DNA from: JANYCG01 sp031392945 | Lineage (GTDB): Bacteria; Pseudomonadota; Gammaproteobacteria; Burkholderiales; Burkholderiaceae_C | Length of the DNA stretch: 13,978 nucleotides | Direction: 5' to 3' | Assembly: GCA_031392945.1 (NCBI GenBank) | Contig: JANMVT010000103.1 | Location: forward strand, 1 to 13,978 | Shown: positions 1-5,782 of the stretch, one piece after another | Position numbering within the stretch: the first letter of the stretch is position 1 | How the letters are laid out: each line of letters opens with the position of its first letter | Program-made: the position numbers and the translations under genes | The notes under the pieces: generated by a model | Seen by the model: the letters and a program-made list of their open reading frames with translations, nothing else | What the model was told of the DNA's origin: nothing | Databases searched by the model: none

Positions 1-95
1 GCCTCTTGCAACACCGTGATCTGCCCCTGCAGCATCAAAATCAGCGCATCCTTTTCGGCATGGCTCAACTGGTTCAGGCTTGATGGGGTTTGCAT
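1..95 (-). CDS. IS66-like transposase, N-terminal fragment (runs off window)
   Basis: The ATG is at 95-93 on the minus strand, and 31 codons are visible before the window ends. The residues begin MQTPSSLNQLSHAEKDALI and continue with a glutamine/leucine-rich segment (MLQGQITVLQE). IS66 transposases typically open this way, with a short polar start followed by a leucine-zipper-like coiled coil. The catalytic DDE domain would lie to the left of the window. Family assignment rests on this short N-terminal likeness plus the GTAA-type tip upstream. It could be another transposase with a coiled-coil start, but IS66 is the best fit. Confidence 0.6.
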   Translation of the reverse strand, partial: MQTPSSLNQLSHAEKDALILMLQGQITVLQE

Positions 96-140
96 TGCTG
101 TAGATTGTCGCCTAGCGCCTCAAGGGGGCTGAGTAGTTAC
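1..140 (-). mobile_element. End of an IS66-family insertion sequence (partial)
   Basis: The left edge of the window holds one end of an insertion sequence lying on the minus strand. It contains the start of the transposase gene (1-95) and about 45 bases of untranslated end. Read on the minus strand, the probable tip starts at position 140 with GTAACTACTCAGCC; IS66 elements commonly begin with GTAA, so I place the boundary at 140/141. No small tnpA or tnpB gene lies between this tip and the transposase, which would fit the one-gene subgroup of IS66 elements. The boundary is inferred from the tip sequence, because the other end and any 8-bp target duplication (predicted 141-148, CCCTATTG) are outside or cannot be compared here. 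Confidence 0.6.
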
Positions 141-218
141 CCCTATTGTTTCGATTGTTTATCATGGTGGCCGCCCGCAGCACATCCGCCCCATCCGCTT
201 CTACCAGGACCCTCCCCC

Positions 219-1151
219 ATGTCAACCCGCATCAACGGCGTTTTATCCCCCGTGCTCACGCCCTTCAATTCGCGCCTGGAACCTGACGTCAAGCGCTACA
301 TCGCACACTGCCAATGGCTGATCAGCAACAAAGTTGGCCTGGCGATTTTTGGCACCAACTCCGAGGCGGCCTCCCTCTCGGTCAGTGAACGCCTGACCCT
401 GACCGACGCGCTGCTGGCGGCTGGCATCCCGGCTGCACGCATGATGCCCGGCACCGGCGCGTGTTCTCTCACCGACGCCGTCACATTGACCAAACACGCG
501 GCAGACAACGGCGCTTCAGGCTGCCTGATGCTGCCGCCGTTCTACTTCAAGGGTGTCTCGGACGAAGGCGTGTACGCCTATTATTCCGAGGTGATCGAGC
601 GCGTCGGCAATGCCAATCTGAAAGTCTACCTTTACCACATCCCTGCGGTGTCGCAGGTGCCGATCACGCTGAACCTGATCGCCATGCTGCGCAAGCGCTA
701 CCCCGACACGGTGGTCGGCGTGAAGGATTCATCCGGCGTGTGGGACAACACCAAGGCCATGATCGACAACTTTGCCAAGGACGGTTTCGACGTGTTCCCC
801 GGCAGCGAATTGCCGCTGACCCAGGCCTTGGCCATTGGCGGCGTGGGCTGCATCAGCGCCACCGCCAACATGAACCCGGCCGGCATCCACGCGGTGTACG
901 CCGCCTACACACAACACGGGGGCACCCCCGAGGGCGCAGTGCTGCAGGCCAAGGCCGACGTGATCCGCAAAATTTTCCAGGCCCTGCCGATGATCCCCGC
1001 GATGAAACGTGTGGCGGCGGAATTCTCAGGGCAACCCGAGTGGAAAACTGTGCGCCCGCCACTGACTGCGCTGGACGAGGGTGTTGCCCAGACACTGCTC
1101 ACCCAACTGCGCGAAGCGGGTTTTGCGATGCCGGGGTTTTCGAAGCAATAG
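219..1151 (+). CDS. Dihydrodipicolinate synthase / N-acetylneuraminate lyase family protein
   Basis: This is a 310-residue class I aldolase-type lyase of the DapA/NanA superfamily, cytoplasmic, with a complete TIM-barrel length. The Schiff-base lysine is K169 in VVGVKDSSG, and the partner tyrosine is Y139 in LYHIPAVS. The usual GTTGE phosphate/carboxylate loop is altered to GTNSEA (45-50), and GGVGCISATANMNP (207-220) is the typical late barrel loop. The altered loop argues against housekeeping DapA and suggests a keto-acid aldolase or dehydratase of another pathway; the substrate cannot be named. The ATG at 219 is preferred because AGGA lies at 206-209 and homology begins there; the upstream in-frame extension reads into the IS66 end. 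The gene stands alone, 78 bases from the IS tip. No clear terminator follows. Confidence 0.9.
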   Translation: MSTRINGVLSPVLTPFNSRLEPDVKRYIAHCQWLISNKVGLAIFGTNSEAASLSVSERLTLTDALLAAGIPAARMMPGTGACSLTDAVTLTKHAADNGASGCLMLPPFYFKGVSDEGVYAYYSEVIERVGNANLKVYLYHIPAVSQVPITLNLIAMLRKRYPDTVVGVKDSSGVWDNTKAMIDNFAKDGFDVFPGSELPLTQALAIGGVGCISATANMNPAGIHAVYAAYTQHGGTPEGAVLQAKADVIRKIFQALPMIPAMKRVAAEFSGQPEWKTVRPPLTALDEGVAQTLLTQLREAGFAMPGFSKQ

Positions 1152-1233
1152 GCCGCCGCCGGTCGGGCCATTTGACCCCGCATGGCGTTGCCAGCCGTAT
1201 TAGTAGTCAGCCAAGTCGCGCGACAATTCTGTC

Positions 1234-1866
1234 ATGCCCTTGAAGCCCCCAACTGAGGCGTCCGACGAACAACTCATGCAAGCCTACACCGCTGGCGATG
1301 GCACCGCGTTCAACGTGCTTTATGCGCGCCATGAAGGCGGCCTGTTCCGCTTCGTGCGGCGCGTGCTGGGTTTCAGATTGGCGGCGCAGGCGGACGAGGT
1401 GTTTCAGGACTGCTGGCTGCGCATCATCAGCCATCGCGACAGTTTTGCGCCCGAGCGGGGCCGCTGGAAAACCTGGGCCTACACAGTGGCGCACAACCTG
1501 GCCATGGACCGCGTGCGTGTGAGCGGGCGCGAAGTCAGCATGGGGGGTGCCCCAAACGATGATGTTGGGGAGGCGGGGAGCGGTGACCTCGACTGGTTGC
1601 AGGCCACGCTTGACATGACGCATCCCAGTGCCGAAGACCTTGCGCATTGGCGCGCGGCAGGCCAGCAACTGCTGTAGTGCCTGGACCAATTGCCAGCCTT
1701 GCAGCGTGCTGTTTTTTTGCTGCACCACGAGGATGGCAGCAGCGTGGAGGAACTGGCCCACGCGCTTGGCCTGGGTTTTGAGACGGCCAAAAGCCGCCTG
1801 CGGTACGCGCTGCAAAAGCTGCGCGGCTGCATGCAGGCCTACCTGTCGCCCTGGGAGGCTGCATGA
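1234..1866 (+). pseudogene. ECF RNA polymerase sigma factor interrupted by an in-frame TAG
   Basis: This is a sigma-70 family ECF factor whose reading frame has one internal stop, TAG at 1675-1677 (codon 148). Codons 1-147 hold region 2 (about 25-95, with DEVFQDCWLRI and WKTWAYTVAHNLAMDRVRV). After the stop the same frame continues for 62 codons to TGA at 1864-1866 and encodes a clear region 4: LDQLPALQRAVFLL, then the helix-turn-helix SVEELAHALGLGFETAKSRL. Without the stop the product would be a normal 210 residues; CAG to TAG is the simplest change. A protein ending at 147 would lack the -35-binding domain. The possibilities are a recent nonsense mutation, amber readthrough or a sequence error. 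The start is the ATG at 1234; no good Shine-Dalgarno is seen. The 1928 gene downstream is its likely partner. Confidence 0.85.
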
Positions 1867-1931
1867 GCGCCGCGCCGGACCGCTCCAAGCAAGCTCGCGC
1901 CGCAGTGCCCAGCACGAAGGTACTCCAGTGA
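1863..1931 (+). CDS. Possible 22-codon linking ORF between sigma factor and partner gene
   Basis: A small ORF (starts MSAAPDRSKQ) begins at an ATG overlapping the sigma-factor stop as ATGA (1863-1866). It ends at a TGA overlapping the GTG start of the next gene as GTGA (1928-1931). The three frames are all different, so this would form a termination-reinitiation chain. There is no recognisable domain, and no Shine-Dalgarno precedes the ATG, so it would depend on coupling from the sigma gene. It may equally be chance, since the downstream GTG has its own AAGG site. Existence as an expressed peptide is unproven. Confidence 0.25.
   Translation: MSAAPDRSKQARAAVPSTKVLQ
1917..1920 (+). promoter_or_regulatory. 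Ribosome binding site deciding the GTG start at 1928
   Basis: AAGG lies seven bases before GTG 1928. This is the only purine-rich site near the start of the following gene, whose reading frame otherwise extends back into the sigma factor gene. It supports GTG rather than any upstream in-frame codon as the start. Confidence 0.55.
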
Positions 1932-3058
1932 CCGAACCCAAACCGGACTTGCGCGACGCCCGCCTGCACAAGGCCCTGGCCCATGCGCCGGACGCGCAGG
2001 ATCTGCCTGGCGAAGCAACACGGGTTGCTATATTAAAAATAGCTGAAAATTCAATACCGACGAGGGCAAATGGCACAAATGCTCCCCAAATGCCGTGGTG
2101 GCGATCGTTGTGGGCGCAGACGGGCGGTCGGGGCGGCCCGTGGAATGCGGCGTTCGCCACGGTGCTGCTGGGGTCCATCATCACGCTGATCTGGTTTGAA
2201 CGCGAGGTGCCGGACGCGCGGCCGGACGAAGGGCCCGTGGTGGCGCAAAAGCTACCTGTGCCGCCAGGCCCAACACCCGCAGGCCAGGGGCAAAGTACTG
2301 GCGATGTGCAAGCCGTTGCGCCCACAGCGCCTCGCGTCCGTGCTGCGCCCAAAACTGTGCCCGATTCGCCGGCTGCCTCAACGGCAAAAATTTTGGAGCC
2401 AATGCAGTTGCCGCCACGGTCCAATGTTGAGCCCATGCCCTCGCCTGGGGCGCGCAATGAAAGCCGTGCGGCCGACAAGCTGACGGCGCCGGGGGCGGGC
2501 AATGCCAGCCCTGACAGGGCGGTCGGCGAAATTGCGTCGCTGCAGAAAAAGGCGGAGCCTTCTGCCGCTCCTGCGCAAGCGCCAGCGCCGGCCGTTGCTA
2601 CAGCGCCGCCAGCCGCCAAAGTGGCAGCCGCACCTGCTGCTGCGCCTGCACCCCTGGCCGCTGGAGCCGCTGCCACCATGCCCCGCGCCGCGCCGCTGGC
2701 TGATCGGGCCAAGGCGGGTTCGGAACCAGCGGCGATCAGTGCCCCGGCTGACTGGACGCAGGCTGAAGTGGCATACCTTGGCCGCGTCGCCAGGTTGGCC
2801 AGGGCGGATGTGCAATCCTTGGTGGACCGTGTGCTGGCCCTGCTCGCCACCAACCCGCCGGTCCAGGTTGAAGGCGTGGCCGGCGTGCCCCTCTTGCGTG
2901 TGCAATTGATGGACGCCAACGGAACCCTGGCGCAATTTGAACTCTGGAATTCAGCCTACAAGTGGCGTCGTATCGGCCAGGCGGATGTTGTGGGGCCGAT
3001 GACCCCGCAGGTGGTGGAAAGCCTGCTGGCGGATGTCAATCGCAGTCTGCCGCCTTGA
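1928..3058 (+). CDS. Single-span membrane protein, probable partner (anti-sigma-like) of the 1234 sigma factor
   Basis: This is a 376-residue protein starting at GTG 1928. Visible parts are a cytoplasmic N-terminal segment of about 70 residues (DARLHKALAHAPDAQDLPGEA), one transmembrane helix at about 72-90 (WNAAFATVLLGSIITLIWF), a long Ala/Pro-rich linker at about 100-275, and a compact C-terminal domain of about 100 residues (from WTQAEVAYLG to the end), presumably periplasmic. The gene follows the ECF sigma gene directly. That position and the topology are typical of anti-sigma or sensor partners, but I see no HxxxCxxC zinc motif and no named family. Codons 34-39 are built from an AT-rich palindrome (2027-2043), unusual against the surrounding GC-rich sequence. 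Function as an anti-sigma factor is inferred from context. Confidence 0.75.
   Translation: MTEPKPDLRDARLHKALAHAPDAQDLPGEATRVAILKIAENSIPTRANGTNAPQMPWWRSLWAQTGGRGGPWNAAFATVLLGSIITLIWFEREVPDARPDEGPVVAQKLPVPPGPTPAGQGQSTGDVQAVAPTAPRVRAAPKTVPDSPAASTAKILEPMQLPPRSNVEPMPSPGARNESRAADKLTAPGAGNASPDRAVGEIASLQKKAEPSAAPAQAPAPAVATAPPAAKVAAAPAAAPAPLAAGAAATMPRAAPLADRAKAGSEPAAISAPADWTQAEVAYLGRVARLARADVQSLVDRVLALLATNPPVQVEGVAGVPLLRVQLMDANGTLAQFELWNSAYKWRRIGQADVVGPMTPQVVESLLADVNRSLPP
2027..2043 (+). repeat. AT-rich GCTAT/ATAGC palindrome inside the 1928 gene
   Basis: GCTAT (2027-2031) and ATAGC (2039-2043) face each other across seven A/T bases, in a gene otherwise rich in G and C. Related AT-rich GCTATAT or GCTATTT sequences occur at 3138-3151, 4069-4080 and 11501-11509. 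It resembles the short dispersed palindromes common in Comamonadaceae genomes, as I recall them. It is read in frame as AILKIA. Confidence 0.4.
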
Positions 3059-3137
3059 TATTCAGGCGTGGATTCAGCCGGGGATTCAATCCCATTGAAA
3101 CAGGCGTTTTGCCCTTGTGAAATATGCGTAGTTAGCT

Positions 3138-3151
3138 GCAATAAAAATAGC
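3138..3151 (-). repeat. AT-rich palindromic repeat downstream of the 1928 gene
   Basis: On the minus strand this reads GCTATTTTTATTGC, followed by AGCTAAC. It is an AT-rich patch in the gap between the 1928 gene and the remnant at 3212-4060, related to the element at 2027-2043. The rest of the gap (3059-3211) holds GGATTC-containing short palindromes (3081-3099), but I see no gene and no convincing terminator. Confidence 0.4.
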
Positions 3152-3211
3152 ATTTGCTTTCAGGCTTTGCCGCGCAAAACCACGTCGAACTTCAATCCGC
3201 TGGCGCCTTCA

Positions 3212-4060
3212 CTACGGCCCGTCACCTTGCTGCGGCCGATTCACAACAGGGCGCGGCCGGCTGCCGTCAGCCGCCGGGCGCAGCGTCTGGTTGGTGGACA
3301 GGCGCGTGCTTTCAAATTTGCGGTCGATCGGCTCGCCCGAGCTGCCCTGCACACGTTTTTCGATGCCCCAGACCATGTTGGCCATCTCGTCGCGCATCAA
3401 CACAACATGCTCCAGCGGCGGGCCTTGCAGGGTGTCCAGCGCGGGGCACAAATAGAGCGCGTCGGGCATGCGTTGAACCGGCGCGTTGGCCTGCAGGCTC
3501 ATCTCGAACATGTTCCAGCCGGCCTGCGGGATCGGCATGGTGACGCCAAAGTAGCGGTCGGCTGGCATGCCGGGGTAACGCGCGGCGGTCGGCAGGGGCG
3601 GGCGCTTGGGCGTGATGTTGAAGGCTTCCCTCTTGGCTGCCGGCGCGTTGGCGGCAGCGCCCAGCTCGAAGCTGTGCCAGTCCAGCCGGCCGTCGGTGTA
3701 TTCATCTGCCGCCAGCCGCACCGGCGCGCCGTCGCCCTGCGCGCCCAGCGCAAAACTGTACTCCAGGCGCTGCGGGTTCCAGTAGGGGCTCGCGCCCTTG
3801 GCGCTGCCCTCAACCGCCAGGTCACCAAGCCAATCGAGCCAATGTTCGAGCAGATCGCAAAATGCCTGCAGCTTGGCCGCTGCAACGCCCAGGTTGGCGC
3901 CAAAGCTTTCCAGCGCGACGCGGTTGGGCAGGGCCTTCAACACCGCGCTGAGGCCGAGCGCGTCAATGGCGCGGCCGTTCAACAAAATGTGCCAGACAAA
4001 ACCGGCGTTGTCGGCAGCGGCGTCGTCCGGCGCGGGCAGGGGCGCAGCGAATTGCGCCAA
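3212..4060 (-). pseudogene. Probable decayed and internally deleted hypothetical protein gene
   Basis: The open frame on the minus strand is 282 codons, but its only start near the 5' end is TTG (4060) with no Shine-Dalgarno; the first internal methionine is about 180 codons in. The frame stays open upstream to the RskA stop, so the true 5' end looks lost. Coding-like stretches include WNPQRLEYSFALG, DGRLDWHSFEL, RYPGMPADR and VVLMRDEMANMVWGIEKRV. I recall these motifs from a family of larger bacterial proteins of unknown function, in which a long segment separates the PGMPADR-like motif from the DEMANM-like motif; here about 60 residues do. The last 30 residues look off-frame, and a different minus-strand frame continues to TGA at 3162-3160 (ending KFDVVLRGKA), which suggests a frameshift near 3240-3290. 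If it is a living gene, it is a shortened one of unknown function. Confidence 0.5.
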
Positions 4061-4068
4061 CAGGGTAC

Positions 4069-4080
4069 TAATAATATAGC
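4069..4080 (-). repeat. AT-rich repeat between the remnant and the anti-sigma gene
   Basis: On the minus strand this reads GCTATATTATTA, sharing GCTATATTA with the element at 2027-2043. It lies just upstream of the open frame of the remnant gene and downstream of the RskA stop codon. Together with 3138-3151 it brackets the remnant. Confidence 0.35.
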
Positions 4081-4106
4081 GATTGTCTGCCCGGCCAATC
4101 AGGCGC

Positions 4107-4904
4107 TCACAGCATTTTCTGGATCAGCGCGCCCTTGAACAGCACCGGCCCGGTGGGGCCGCCCGCGCTTGGCACGCCGCCTTTGGGTTCCAGGCTGATG
4201 GCCAGAGTGGGCACTTCGCGCACGTCGTCGCCGACCGCAGTGAGCTGAAGCAATTTGTCCCGGCCCAACACGCCCAGCGACCTGGGCCCGCCGCCGGGCG
4301 CCAGCGCCCACAATTGCAAGGAGCGGTCACCCGCCTCCTGGTAGGCGCCGACGCGCTGTAGGGTGAGGCGTTTGCTCTTCGCATCAAACGTGACCAGCAC
4401 CGAGGCATTGGATTTGTCGTCGGCCAGCACCGCGACGTATTCGATTTGCGGCGTGGCCAGCAGGCGTGCCTGCAACTGCGCGATCTCGCCGCCCATCTGC
4501 TGGCGCAGGTTCAGGCCGGCGACCACGGCGACCACACTCGCCAGGACGCCCGCGCCAGCCAGGCCGCGCCATAAATTGAGGCGGTCCCACCAGCCAGTCA
4601 GGCCACTGGTTTGGCTGGCAGCATCGCGCGCGGCCTTCTCGCGCGCAGCCTGCATGGCCCGTGCCTGTAAGTCGGCTTGCACCAGGTTGTCGATGCGTGT
4701 CCAAACTGCGTGGCTGGGGGCCATCTGCGGCTGCAGCTCGGTCAGGGCGGCCAGGCGCGACTGCCACAACACGGCGCTGGCGCGCAGGACGCTGTGTTCA
4801 CGCGCCAGCGTCTCGTAACGGCGACGCGCGCCACCGCGCAGGGTGCCCAAGGCATAGGCACCGGCAAGGCGGTCGAGCAAATTGGGGTTGTTGATCAAAT
4901 TCAT
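4107..4904 (-). CDS. Anti-sigma-K factor RskA-like membrane protein
   Basis: This 265-residue protein should bind and silence the adjacent ECF sigma factor at the inner membrane. The N-terminal cytoplasmic region (about 1-75: LLDRLAGAYALGTLRGGARRRYE, PSHAVWTRIDNLV) matches the RskA N-terminal pattern. One transmembrane helix follows at about 114-132 (LAGAGVLASVVAVVAG), and a periplasmic RskA domain spans 150-262 with the signatures SLQLWALAPGGGPRSLG and LAISLEPKGG. It contains no cysteine, so there is no zinc anti-sigma motif. The ATG at 4904 is chosen: it lies 20 bases after the sigma stop, whereas the longer start at 4946 would overlap the sigma gene and add residues foreign to the family. 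It is probably cotranscribed with the sigma gene from the promoter at 5597-5624. Release would normally need proteolysis or a conformational signal; the signal is unknown. Confidence 0.9.
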   Translation of the reverse strand: MNLINNPNLLDRLAGAYALGTLRGGARRRYETLAREHSVLRASAVLWQSRLAALTELQPQMAPSHAVWTRIDNLVQADLQARAMQAAREKAARDAASQTSGLTGWWDRLNLWRGLAGAGVLASVVAVVAGLNLRQQMGGEIAQLQARLLATPQIEYVAVLADDKSNASVLVTFDAKSKRLTLQRVGAYQEAGDRSLQLWALAPGGGPRSLGVLGRDKLLQLTAVGDDVREVPTLAISLEPKGGVPSAGGPTGPVLFKGALIQKML

Positions 4905-4924
4905 GAGAGCGCTCGGGGTCGGGG

Positions 4925-5527
4925 TCAGGCAAACCGCGCCATGCACAGGCGCATTTGGTCCAGCGCACGCCGGATCCAGGTCTTGACGGTGCCCAGTGGC
5001 AGCTTGAGTTGCAAGGCCAGCTCGCTGTGGCTCAGGTCACGGATGTAGGCCAGCACCACCACCTCGCGCTGGCGGTTTTCCAGTTTTCCCAAACACTGGT
5101 TCAAGGCCCAGGCCTGCTCGCTGGCCTGAAAGGTGTCCAGCGGGCTGGGAAAATCCCCCGGCAGGGTGTCAGCCATTTCCGCGTCAAGCTCCTGGGTCAT
5201 CGAGCCGCGCTCGGCGGCGCGACGGCGCAAATAGTCCAGCGCGCGGCTGCGCACGATCAGGCCCATCCAGGCCATCGGCGGGCTCAAGGATGCCCGGTAG
5301 TCGCCGGCCGAGCGCCAGATCGTCAAAAACGCCTCCTGCAACACGTCTTCCGCCCATTCCCGCCGACTCACCACGCGCAGGGCCAGGCCGTAAAGCTTGG
5401 TCGAGCACTGGTCATACAGCGCCTTCAGGGCGGCGTGGTTTTGCCCGGCGACGCGGTCCAGCAGCGCGATCAGGTCTGCGTCAACGAATTGGCCGGCGGG
5501 CGCGGGCGGCGGAGTTTCAGTGCTCAT
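4925..5527 (-). CDS. ECF RNA polymerase sigma factor, SigK-like (paired with RskA)
   Basis: This is a complete 200-residue ECF sigma factor. Region 2 spans about 33-102 (with EDVLQEAFLTIWRSAGDYR and AWMGLIVRSRALDYLRRR), and region 4 about 143-196 (LENRQREVVVLAYIRDLSHSE, helix-turn-helix to GTVKTWIRRAL). The RskA-type partner and these motifs place it in the SigK group. The ATG at 5527 is preferred. Other in-frame ATGs at 5590 and 5659 lie at or upstream of the likely transcription start of the promoter at 5597-5624, and would add a non-conserved tail. That promoter has the same -35/-10 pattern as two others in the window, so this factor probably controls itself, the 5783 operon and the 9602 unit. 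Autoregulation is an inference from the shared motif. Confidence 0.9.
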   Translation of the reverse strand: MSTETPPPAPAGQFVDADLIALLDRVAGQNHAALKALYDQCSTKLYGLALRVVSRREWAEDVLQEAFLTIWRSAGDYRASLSPPMAWMGLIVRSRALDYLRRRAAERGSMTQELDAEMADTLPGDFPSPLDTFQASEQAWALNQCLGKLENRQREVVVLAYIRDLSHSELALQLKLPLGTVKTWIRRALDQMRLCMARFA

Positions 5528-5596
5528 CCAGCTATTGTGACTTGCTTTAAGCGTCGGCCGGGAAGGCGTTACTAGTGTGAGTGTGGGCATGCCATG

Positions 5597-5624
5597 ACTA
5601 CGCGGCGACCGGCGTTTTGGATTC
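5597..5624 (-). promoter_or_regulatory. Candidate ECF promoter for the SigK-like/RskA operon
   Basis: Read on the minus strand, GAATCC (5624-5619), then 16 bases, then CGTAGT (5602-5597). It lies 69 bases upstream of the sigma ATG at 5527. The pattern is shared with the promoters at 5663-5691 and 9532-9559. ECF promoters have this two-part form, and sigma/anti-sigma operons are usually autoregulated. Confidence 0.6.
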
Positions 5625-5669
5625 AACTCCCCGCAATCCCCAGCAATGTCCGGGGTCAAGTTGAATCCA
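5618..5669. repeat. 11-bp inverted repeat formed by the two divergent promoters
   Basis: TGGATTCAACT (5618-5628) and AGTTGAATCCA (5659-5669) are exact inverted copies 30 bases apart. Each arm contains the -35 GAATCC of one divergent promoter. Identity extends past the six bases of the -35 (AGTTGAATCCA in both), so the extended motif may be what the sigma factor or an added regulator reads. Confidence 0.7.
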
Positions 5670-5691
5670 TTTCAACAACAGGGCGCGTATT
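5663..5691 (+). promoter_or_regulatory. Candidate ECF promoter for the ferritin-like/cytochrome/DUF3455 operon
   Basis: GAATCC (5663-5668), 17 bases, CGTATT (5686-5691). It lies 91 bases before the ATG at 5783, giving a leader of about 80 bases. The -35 sits at the centre of a 17-bp palindrome, GTTGAA-TCCAT-TTCAAC (5660-5676). Further AATCCAT copies at 5754-5760 and 5775-5781 in the leader lack a matching -10. Confidence 0.6.
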
Positions 5692-5782
5692 TAGGGCGTT
5701 GGAGGAAATATTCCGATAGCGGCGGCAAGCCACCAACGGGTCACTGCAAGTCAATCCATTTTTCACTTCAAAGGAATCCATC

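Noticed and set aside
724..735. GGATTC inside the lyase gene
   Set aside because: On the minus strand the -10 place does not match, and the codons belong to the conserved active-site lysine segment.
461..1243. 260-codon open frame on the plus strand
   Set aside because: Out of frame inside the lyase gene, arginine-rich, no recognisable fold.
1207..2919. 570-codon open frame on the minus strand
   Set aside because: It lies opposite the sigma factor and its partner gene, is Ala/Gly/Arg-rich with no domain, and arises from the GC-rich third-position pattern of the real genes.
3066..3099. GGATTC motifs and a TTCAATCCCATTGAA palindrome after the 1928 gene
   Set aside because: They resemble the -35 elements, but no CGTA-type -10 lies at 16-17 bases on either strand. 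Listed as unexplained, not as a promoter.
3068..4138. 356-codon open frame on the plus strand
   Set aside because: Opposite the minus-strand remnant; composition is that of an antisense shadow. The minus strand has family-like motifs, this one has none.
4905..4946. Longer start for the anti-sigma gene at 4946
   Set aside because: It would overlap the sigma gene and add a leader (MHGAVCLTPTPS) unlike the family; ATG 4904 fits spacing and homology.
5528..5659. Longer starts for the SigK-like factor at 5590 and 5659
   Set aside because: They lie at or upstream of the expected transcription start of the promoter at 5597-5624 and add unconserved residues.
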